From assembly GCA_021790955.1 (NCBI GenBank), contig JAJYFI010000062.1, positions 405 to 7,930 on the forward strand: DNA of 7,526 bases. The letters run 5' to 3'. Each line of letters begins with the position of its first letter. The stretch's first letter is position 1. The translations under genes were made by a program, and so were the position numbers. Below the pieces are notes generated by a model. The model saw only the letters and a list, made by a program, of their open reading frames with translations, ran no database searches and had not been told where the DNA came from. Source of the stretch: a bacterium (GTDB lineage: Bacteria; Elusimicrobiota; Elusimicrobia; UBA1565; UBA9628). This document shows, one piece after another, positions 1-5,125 of this stretch.

Positions 1-726
1 AACCCCGGTCTATTCGGCGAGCTTCTGAAGGGAAAATACTCCCTTAAGGAAGCAGTATTCCCCGAGAATGACGTCCGCTTCGCGGTCCGAAACGGCATCG
101 CCACAGACGACTTCTACAACGATCTGCTCCGTCGCTACCTCCCATGGAGGTGCAGCGTCAATGGGCAGCTTCAAGACCTTAAAAAGGCGGAGGCCCTTTA
201 CCGGGCTAAGCGCGCGGCGGACCCGAGTCTTCCGGATCCGGTCAAGGTCTGCTACGATCAAGCGACCTCCTCCGACGCCAAGAGGCTGAAGGAAGGGCTC
301 TTCGCTGCGGACCATTTGGAAGGGCTCGAGGCCCAGCGAGCGCAGGTGCGCGAGCTCCTGCGGGGCTTCAGCGTAAGCGGACCCAAGTACTTTTCAAACA
401 GCCTTCATGTTTGCCGCGACAAAACAGGGAGGCTTCAACGCGAACAAGCGATTCTCGCCGAACTCAGGCGCGGACGTCCGGTCTACGCTTATGTGCGGCA
501 AAATCAAAGCGGCAATGGCACCGGGATGTGGGGCCCTTCCAAGTCCGGCGTCCATCGAGGCTTCCATGCCATCATCATTACCGGCTATCAAGACGGCCCG
601 GACGGCCCCTCGTTTCTCATACGGAATTCGTGGGGCGGGCAAAATCCTTCCATCCCCGAATCCGCCCTCTGCCAGGTTGCCGGGATTATGACGGTGCTCA
701 CGCCCTCGGAAACGGCGCGCCATTGA
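1..726 (+). CDS. Papain-like (C1 family) cysteine peptidase, C-terminal part, 5' end outside window
   Basis: The frame is open from the first base to the TGA at 724-726 and gives 241 residues, so the gene begins before the window. Near the C-terminus are the two late papain-family signatures. Residues 186-196 (RGFHAIIITGY) match the catalytic-histidine strand, with His189, and residues 207-212 (IRNSWG) carry the catalytic Asn209. Before them, residues 147-165 (REQAILAELRRGRPVYAYV) fit the usual 'REAILAELAKGRPV' helix-strand of C1 peptidases. No Q-x-x-x-C-W nucleophile motif is visible in the 188 residues before His189, so the catalytic Cys lies upstream of the window. The His is therefore further from the Cys than in papain, where they are about 134 residues apart. 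Residues 55-125 are rich in Lys, Arg, Glu and Ala and probably helical, which looks like an insertion. The usual G-W-G-x-x-G-Y end is missing. Substrate and location cannot be judged without the N-terminus. Confidence 0.82.
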   Translation, partial: NPGLFGELLKGKYSLKEAVFPENDVRFAVRNGIATDDFYNDLLRRYLPWRCSVNGQLQDLKKAEALYRAKRAADPSLPDPVKVCYDQATSSDAKRLKEGLFAADHLEGLEAQRAQVRELLRGFSVSGPKYFSNSLHVCRDKTGRLQREQAILAELRRGRPVYAYVRQNQSGNGTGMWGPSKSGVHRGFHAIIITGYQDGPDGPSFLIRNSWGGQNPSIPESALCQVAGIMTVLTPSETARH

Positions 727-763
727 GTCGCGCCCCCGGGATAGAGCGCCGGCGGTAGCCGAT

Positions 764-810
764 ACGTGCGTCGTTCAATGGCAGAATAGAAGCTTCCCAA
801 GCTACAGAAC
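764..810 (+). pseudogene. tRNA-Gly(CCC) remnant (D arm and anticodon arm only)
   Basis: GTTCAATGGCAGAAT at 773-787 matches the conserved D arm of bacterial tRNA-Gly, with D stem GTTC/GAAT. It is followed at the correct distance by GAAGCTTCCCAAGC at 789-802, the anticodon arm with loop TTCCCAA and anticodon CCC at 796-798. Agreement with a typical bacterial tRNA-Gly(CCC) over 773-803 is nearly complete. The distal anticodon stem has an A-A mismatch (790/804), and base 9 is C rather than A. After 805 the similarity stops: there is no GGTTCGA-type T loop, 811-815 and 823-827 do not pair as a T stem, and nothing downstream pairs with the expected acceptor strand 764-770. I therefore read it as a decayed or truncated tRNA gene, or a tRNA-like segment between convergent genes, rather than a working tRNA. 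The 3' limit is approximate. Confidence 0.65.
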
Positions 811-870
811 GGCCGTCAGGCGTGCGCGTCGAGAGGGTTGGGAAATTCTCGTCTTGCTGCGGAAGTTGGG

Positions 871-1311
871 TCAACCGCGGCTTTGGACGAGCCAGACGGC
901 CGCCACGATGAGCAGAGCGGCGGCGGCCTGCGCGGGCCCGACGGGCCTCGTCCGCAAACCCAGCAGGCCGAAGTGGTCCAGCGCGAGCGCCCCGGCGAGC
1001 TGCCCCGCGACGATGGAGACCATGAGCGTCGTCATCCCGATGCGCGGGGCGCAATAGAGCGCCACGGTCACGAAATAGGCCCCGATGAAGCCGCCGACAA
1101 GCTGCCAGAGGGGGACGTTGACGACGGCGCCGAGGCTGCCCGAACCCGCCGCGAACGTCGCCGCGGCCAGGACGGCGGCGCCGATGACGAAGGAGACGAG
1201 CGCCGACTCAAGGACGCCGACGGAGCGTCCCAGGGCGGCGTTGATCGGGGGCTGGAGAGCGAAGCAGACGCCGCCCGAAACGGCAAGGCCGAGCAGCGTC
1301 CACTTGCTCAC
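871..1311 (-). CDS. YdcZ/DUF606-type DMT-superfamily membrane protein
   Basis: This 146-residue, strongly hydrophobic protein has about five predicted membrane helices (roughly 4-24, 33-54, 67-86, 92-112, 126-143). Family signatures are visible: Q20-P-P-I-N24-A-A-L-G near the N-terminus, SFVIGAAVL at 40-48, P67-L-W-Q-L-V-G-G-F-I-G-A in the middle, GQLAGALALDHFGLLG at 103-118, and a final helix. This is the usual length for the half-size YdcZ family, whose members are thought to act as dimers in the inner membrane; their substrates are mostly unknown. The start is GTG at 1309-1311, only 15 nt after the stop of the protease gene, with no strong Shine-Dalgarno, so it is probably translated from the protease transcript. 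Family assignment is firm; any transported compound would be a guess. Confidence 0.85.
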   Translation of the reverse strand: MSKWTLLGLAVSGGVCFALQPPINAALGRSVGVLESALVSFVIGAAVLAAATFAAGSGSLGAVVNVPLWQLVGGFIGAYFVTVALYCAPRIGMTTLMVSIVAGQLAGALALDHFGLLGLRTRPVGPAQAAAALLIVAAVWLVQSRG

Positions 1312-1326
1312 CGGCTCAAGCGGCGG

Positions 1327-2316
1327 CTACTGAGCCTGCGGCTCGGCCTGGGCGACCTGCCCCTGTCGCTCTTGGCTCAGGCTCGTGAGAGCCTTGGCGA
1401 CGAAGTCCTTCACCTGGTTGATCGGGATCGAGAGGCCCACGCCATTGTACATCCCGTCCTGGGTAAGAATCTCGTCGTTGACGCCGATCACTTCGCCGTG
1501 GGAGTCGAAGAGCGGGCCGCCGGAGTTGCCGGGGTTGATGACCGTGGTCGATTGGATGTAGCTGACGGCGCTGCCCAGGCCGCTCCCGCCTCCCTGGCCC
1601 GTGAGGACCCGGTCGACGCCGTTGACGGTCCCCATGGTGAAAGTCGATTGGAGGCCGCGGTCCAGCGGCGTCCCCAAGGCGAAAACCATGCTTCCCACCG
1701 CGAGTTTGCTTGAGTCGCCGAGCGGCGCCGTCGGCCAGACTCCTTTCTCGCCGATCGCGAGGAGGACGAGGTCGAGTTCCTTGCTTGCGGCCAGGGGAAC
1801 CAAGGGAACCATGGTCTTTCCGTCCCCCAGCTGTCCGACGAGCGCCGTATGCTTGCTTGGGACGGCCATCGCGACATGGAAGTTCGTGATGACGAGCCCC
1901 TTGGGGCTGATGATGAAGCCGGAGCCGTGTCCCTTGAAGGCCATGGGGCCGGACTTCGCCGGGTCCGGCAGCTTGCCGCGCATCTCGGGATCTTGCTCCG
2001 CGGCCGGCTTGTACTGGTCCAGCGTCGTTTGATCTCCGTTCAAAATGAAGATCGTCATCACCGACGGCGCCGCCCTTTTGTAAAGCGCGCCCATCTCGGC
2101 GTTGAGCTTGTCGAGGCTCGAGCTGTCTTGCGGCGCGGCCACCTTCTGCAAAAGGCCGCGCAGCGGAGAAATCCCGGCGGGTATGCCCGTGGCGAACTCA
2201 CCCTTGCCGGATAGGTCTTGAGCCGCAAGAGAAAGGGAGGGATGAATAAGCGAAAGCGTCATCCCCAGCGTTGTAGCCGCGACGATGAAAGGCGCCGACA
2301 TTCCGCGATTTTTCAT
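1327..2316 (-). CDS. Exported trypsin-like serine protease (S1C, HtrA-type catalytic domain without PDZ)
   Basis: The protein has 329 residues. Residues 1-32 form a signal peptide: a short basic N-terminus, a hydrophobic core and SLSLAA before a likely cleavage near 32-33. The product therefore acts outside the cytoplasm. The catalytic triad can be read directly: His147 in ITNFHV, Asp182 in ELDLVLLAIG, and Ser265 in NPGNSGGPL, preceded by the usual GSGFIISPKG strand. The spacings (35 and 83 residues) fit the HtrA/DegP class. After the protease domain the chain ends in a short Gln/Ala-rich tail, with no PDZ domain, unlike DegP, DegQ or DegS. Residues about 94-128 form a polar insertion before the catalytic core, in the position of the regulatory LA loop of HtrA proteases. 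I chose ATG 2316 over in-frame starts further upstream (2346, 2355) because it has AAGGAGA six bases before it and gives a clean signal peptide. It is the first gene of a unit with the YdcZ-type gene. Confidence 0.9.
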   Translation of the reverse strand: MKNRGMSAPFIVAATTLGMTLSLIHPSLSLAAQDLSGKGEFATGIPAGISPLRGLLQKVAAPQDSSSLDKLNAEMGALYKRAAPSVMTIFILNGDQTTLDQYKPAAEQDPEMRGKLPDPAKSGPMAFKGHGSGFIISPKGLVITNFHVAMAVPSKHTALVGQLGDGKTMVPLVPLAASKELDLVLLAIGEKGVWPTAPLGDSSKLAVGSMVFALGTPLDRGLQSTFTMGTVNGVDRVLTGQGGGSGLGSAVSYIQSTTVINPGNSGGPLFDSHGEVIGVNDEILTQDGMYNGVGLSIPINQVKDFVAKALTSLSQERQGQVAQAEPQAQ

Positions 2317-2322
2317 GGATGC

Positions 2323-2329
2323 TCTCCTT
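2323..2329 (-). promoter_or_regulatory. Shine-Dalgarno of the serine protease gene
   Basis: On the minus strand, AAGGAGA lies six bases before the ATG at 2314-2316. It is the deciding evidence for the start, since the longer in-frame starts at 2346 and 2355 would place this site inside the coding region and bury the signal peptide. Confidence 0.8.
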
Positions 2330-2355
2330 GGTTCCCCGGATTCCATATCTGCCAC

Positions 2356-2391
2356 GGGCTCAATTATAAGGGGGAGAACGTGGTTTGTCGA
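2356..2391 (-). promoter_or_regulatory. Sigma-70-type promoter for the protease/YdcZ unit
   Basis: On the minus strand, TCGACA (2386-2391) is separated by exactly 17 bp (2369-2385) from TATAAT (2363-2368). This is one mismatch from the full consensus at -35 and a perfect -10. Transcription would start at about 2356, giving a leader of about 40 nt that contains the AAGGAGA ribosome site. The perfect -10 is striking in DNA this GC-rich. Predicted from sequence only. Confidence 0.7.
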
Positions 2392-2401
2392 GGGGTCAAA
2401 G

Positions 2402-2420
2402 GGCCCGAATTTTCAGGGCC
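2402..2420. repeat. Near-perfect palindrome in the divergent promoter region
   Basis: GGCCC (2402-2406) and GGGCC (2416-2420) are exact inverted repeats. The centre also has GAA/TTC pairing (2407-2409 with 2412-2414), leaving only A2415 unmatched. It lies about 10 bp upstream of the -35 of the leftward promoter and about 46 bp before the rightward ATG. That is a plausible place for an operator serving one or both genes; no regulator is known. Confidence 0.4.
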
Positions 2421-2431
2421 AAAAGTCCCAG

Positions 2432-2460
2432 GATACAGGGGCGCCTCAATTTGATATTTT
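2432..2460 (+). promoter_or_regulatory. Possible promoter of the phosphodiesterase gene, leaderless type
   Basis: GATACA (2432-2437) and TATTTT (2455-2460) are 17 bp apart, and TATTTT ends six bases before the ATG at 2467. Transcription would then begin at or near the A of the start codon, and no Shine-Dalgarno is visible before that ATG. Both boxes are weak (3/6 and 4/6 matches), so this is only a candidate. Confidence 0.3.
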
Positions 2461-2466
2461 GGCTGC

Positions 2467-3897
2467 ATGAAAATTCAGAGAGGGCTCCTGCTTTCGGCTG
2501 TCTTATCGGCGACGGCGGCGGTGTTTGCCGCCGGAACGCCTGTCCCCGCCGCGTCGACGCCGTCGTCGCATGCGCCGCGCCGCGTGATCCTCGTCTCCAT
2601 CGACGGCTTGAAGCCCGAGTATTACTTGCATGCCGACAAGTACGGCCTTAAAATCCCTTTTCTGCGCCGCATCCTGAGCGACGGCGCCTGGAGCCGCGGG
2701 ATGCGCGGGGTGTTCCCGACGGTCACCTACCCCACGCACGCCTCGATGGTGACGGGCGTCAATCCCAGCGTCCACGGGATCGTGACGAACGCGGCGTGGG
2801 ACCCGCTCGATCGCAACATGGGCGGCTGGCGCTGGTATGCGGAGGACATCCGGCGGCCGACGCTCTGGAAGCTGGCCGCGAGAAAGGGTTTGCAAGTGGG
2901 CATCGTCGCTTGGCCGGTCACGGTGGGGGCCGAAGCGGCGGCGCGGATCCCGGAGATTTGGCGCGCGGGGACGCCTGACGACGTGAAGCTGATGCGGGCG
3001 CTTTCGACGCGCGGGTTGCTCGATAAGATCGCCGCGCGGTTCCCCGATTTTTATAAAGGCCTGACCCCGCCGACCAATCACAGCTACGCGCTCGGCGACG
3101 CGGCCGTCTACATCCTAGAGACGCTCAAGCCGCGCTTGCTGCTCCTCCATCTTGAGGATGTGGATCACGAAGAGCATGAGGCGGGCCCCTTCACGCCGCC
3201 TGTCTTTAAAGCGGTCGAAGACGCCGATGCTCAGCTGCGGCGCCTGGTCGATGCGGCCGAGAAGGCCGGCACGTGGGGGGAAACGGCGATGCTCGTCGTC
3301 TCCGATCATGGCTTCGCTAGGACATCGTGGACGGTGCGGCCGGGAGTCTTGTTGGCCAAGGCGGGGCTCGTTGATTTCGTTTCGGGGAGCAACGGCGGGG
3401 CGGGATTGATCACCGCGCTGAAGAATCGTTCGAAAATCAGCGATTGGCAGGCCGTCATTCTGGCGGCGGGCGGCATGGGCTACATCTATATAAAGGAAGG
3501 AGCCGGGATTGAAGTTAAAAACAAGGTTTTATCGCTGTTGAATCCCCTCGTCGGAGCGAAGGATAGCGGGATCAAGCGGATTTACACGGCGCCCGAGATC
3601 AAGTCGATGGGAGGAGACCCCAAGGCCTTCTTGGCGCTGGAGGCCGCGCAAGGATATATGATCAGCGGGGGGTACCGAGGGCGCTATCGCCTTCCCGCGC
3701 GGTTGAAGGGCATGCACGGCTATTCTCCGGCAGACCCAAGGATGCTCGCTTCGTTTTTAGCTTACGGGCCGATGATCGGCAAGGGGGAGGTCAAGAGTCC
3801 GCGCGTCATCGATATCGCCCCGACGATCGCCGCCTGGCTGGGCCTGGGTTTAAAGGGCGCCGACGGAGCGCCTTTGCCCATTCCCGTTCGCCGATGA
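2467..3897 (+). CDS. Exported nucleotide pyrophosphatase/phosphodiesterase-family enzyme (alkaline phosphatase superfamily)
   Basis: The protein has 476 residues. Residues 1-22 are a signal peptide (MKIQRG, hydrophobic core, VFAA), followed by a Pro/Ala/Ser linker to about 36, so it is exported to the periplasm or beyond. The type I phosphodiesterase/NPP motifs are all present in order. The first metal Asp46 is in VSIDGLKP, the likely nucleophile Thr87 in FPTVTYPTH, then VTGVNPSVHGIVTN. Asp233 and His237 lie in DVDHEEHEAGP, Asp280-His281 in VVSDHGF, and His417 in KGMHGY, which is followed by the family's usual C-terminal DIAPTIAAWLGL. These residues bind two zinc-type metals, and such enzymes cleave phosphodiester or pyrophosphate bonds in nucleotides or other substrates; the exact substrate is not evident. 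The start is the first ATG of the frame; there is no ribosome site before it. The stop lies one base from the stop of the convergent DUF2203 gene. Confidence 0.9.
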   Translation: MKIQRGLLLSAVLSATAAVFAAGTPVPAASTPSSHAPRRVILVSIDGLKPEYYLHADKYGLKIPFLRRILSDGAWSRGMRGVFPTVTYPTHASMVTGVNPSVHGIVTNAAWDPLDRNMGGWRWYAEDIRRPTLWKLAARKGLQVGIVAWPVTVGAEAAARIPEIWRAGTPDDVKLMRALSTRGLLDKIAARFPDFYKGLTPPTNHSYALGDAAVYILETLKPRLLLLHLEDVDHEEHEAGPFTPPVFKAVEDADAQLRRLVDAAEKAGTWGETAMLVVSDHGFARTSWTVRPGVLLAKAGLVDFVSGSNGGAGLITALKNRSKISDWQAVILAAGGMGYIYIKEGAGIEVKNKVLSLLNPLVGAKDSGIKRIYTAPEIKSMGGDPKAFLALEAAQGYMISGGYRGRYRLPARLKGMHGYSPADPRMLASFLAYGPMIGKGEVKSPRVIDIAPTIAAWLGLGLKGADGAPLPIPVRR

Positions 3898-3898
3898 A

Positions 3899-4303
3899 TT
3901 AGGCGGTCGCCGGGCTGTCCTCGGGAGGGAGGGGTTTCCTGCCGGCGAAGTCTTCGTCGAGGCCGTGGTAGTGGGTGATGCGGCGTTCGCCCGCCTTCCA
4001 GCAGAGGTAGACGTCCCGGCTTCCCAGCCGCGCGGGGAAATCGACGAGCGCGGGCTCGAGGCCCTTGGGAACGGCTCCCATCTCGACAATCTTGGCAAGC
4101 CATTCGTCGATGCCCGAGACCAGGAATTGAAGTTGGGCGCGCTCGAGGGCGATTTCCGCCGCCGCGGGACGAGATGATGCCTCGAGCTCCGCGATGCGCC
4201 GGGATTTTTCCTTGACGCTTTCGTAGGCCGGGTAGATGTTGCCCAGGACCCGTTCGAGCTCGGGCAAAAGCGATTCAGCTTCCCTGACGGTGAAATATCT
4301 CAT
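3899..4303 (-). CDS. DUF2203 domain-containing protein
   Basis: This 134-residue, apparently cytoplasmic protein matches the DUF2203 family over nearly its whole length. It opens with RYFTVREAESLLPELERVL, continues with a charged helical stretch (residues 20-70, probably coiled), and ends with the family core G81-LEPALVDFPARLGSRDVYLCW and then GERRITHYHGLDEDFAGRKPL. The function of the family is unknown. I chose ATG 4303, which has GGAG nine bases upstream, over the TTG at 4330, because the family begins with this tyrosine/phenylalanine-threonine strand. It follows sdhB by 48 nt on the same strand with no terminator visible between them, so it probably shares the sdh transcript. It has no obvious role in the succinate dehydrogenase complex. 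Confidence 0.85.
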   Translation of the reverse strand: MRYFTVREAESLLPELERVLGNIYPAYESVKEKSRRIAELEASSRPAAAEIALERAQLQFLVSGIDEWLAKIVEMGAVPKGLEPALVDFPARLGSRDVYLCWKAGERRITHYHGLDEDFAGRKPLPPEDSPATA

Positions 4304-4351
4304 GTCGCCCCGCTCCGAAGGGATCGGCAAGTCTCGCCCGACGGCGGCCGC

Positions 4352-5125
4352 TTATCCCGGGCCGACTTCGACTTTTTCCGGCTCGGACAGGGCCGCCGCG
4401 CGGAGATATTCCCAGTTGAGTCGCGCGATGTGGGAGACGCTGATCTTCTTGGGGCAGGCGGCCTCGCACTCGTATTCGTTGGAGCAGTTGCCGAAGCCCT
4501 CCAGGTCCAGGCGCTCCCTCATCGCGAGCGCCCGTCGCTCGCGCTCGGGATTTCCCTGGGCAAGGAGCGCCAGCTGCGTCACTTTGGCTCCCGCGAAAAG
4601 CATGGCGGCCGCGTTGGGGCAGGCCGCGACGCAGGCCCCGCAGCCGATACAGGCGGCCGCGTCCATCGCCTTCGCCGCCCGGTCCTTGCCGACAAGGATG
4701 CTGTTGGCATCCTGGGCGTTGCCCGTGTTGACGGAGACAAAGCCGCCGGCCGCGATCACCCGGTCGAGCGAGGAGCGGTCCACCACGAGGTCCTTGACGA
4801 CCGGGAAAGCCTTCGCCCGGAAAGGCTCGATCACGATCGTCGCCCCGTCCGCGAAGAGGCGCATGCGCACCTCGCAGGTCGTGGTTCCCTTTTGGGGGCC
4901 GTGGGGGTAGCCGTTGACGAAAAGGCCGCAGGCGCCGCAGATGCCCTCGCGACAGTCGGACTCGAAGGCGACGGGCTCCTCGCCTTTTTGCAGGAGCCGC
5001 TCGTTGAGGAGGTCGAGGGTGTCCAGGATCGACATCTCGGGCGCCACGCCGCCGACTTCGTAATCGACAAAGCGGCCTTTGTCCAGGCTGTTTTTTTGCC
5101 GCCAGACGCGGAGCGTGTAGTTCAT
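4352..5125 (-). CDS. sdhB: Succinate dehydrogenase/fumarate reductase iron-sulfur subunit
   Basis: The 257-residue protein carries electrons from the FAD of SdhA to the quinone site at the membrane anchor. All cluster ligands are visible. The N-terminal ferredoxin domain has Cys58, Cys63, Cys66 and Cys84 (DCREGICGAC, then TTCEV) for the [2Fe-2S] cluster. The C-terminal domain has C159-I-G-C162-G-A-C165-V-A-A-C169-P and C214-SNEYE-C220-EAA-C224-P. By family knowledge, Cys159, 162, 165 and 224 hold a [4Fe-4S] cluster and Cys169, 214 and 220 a [3Fe-4S] cluster. The start ATG overlaps the sdhA stop (ATGA, 5122-5125) and has AAAGGAG six bases upstream. Length is normal for the type-B enzyme. Sequence alone does not show whether the complex runs mainly as succinate dehydrogenase or as fumarate reductase. 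Confidence 0.95.
   Translation of the reverse strand: MNYTLRVWRQKNSLDKGRFVDYEVGGVAPEMSILDTLDLLNERLLQKGEEPVAFESDCREGICGACGLFVNGYPHGPQKGTTTCEVRMRLFADGATIVIEPFRAKAFPVVKDLVVDRSSLDRVIAAGGFVSVNTGNAQDANSILVGKDRAAKAMDAAACIGCGACVAACPNAAAMLFAGAKVTQLALLAQGNPERERRALAMRERLDLEGFGNCSNEYECEAACPKKISVSHIARLNWEYLRAAALSEPEKVEVGPG

Noticed and set aside
830..851. Hairpin CGAGA/TCTCG as a terminator for the convergent genes
   Set aside because: Only five base pairs with a 12-base loop and no T tract on either strand, so it is too weak to call.
811..851. Displaced T arm completing the tRNA-Gly
   Set aside because: GAGGG followed by TT at 833-839 recalls a T stem, but there is no TTCGA loop, the arms do not pair in register, and no acceptor strand follows.
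698..1054. Minus-strand open frame through the gap between the peptidase and the YdcZ-type gene
   Set aside because: Its middle (ASILPLNDAR) is just the reverse-strand reading of the tRNA-Gly-like segment, and the rest is a shadow of the YdcZ-type gene. Proteins of this kind are a known artefact of translating across tRNA genes.
838..1713. 291-codon plus-strand open frame
   Set aside because: It lies opposite the YdcZ-type gene and the protease gene, both of which have clear family motifs on the minus strand. Its own product is low-complexity and charged.
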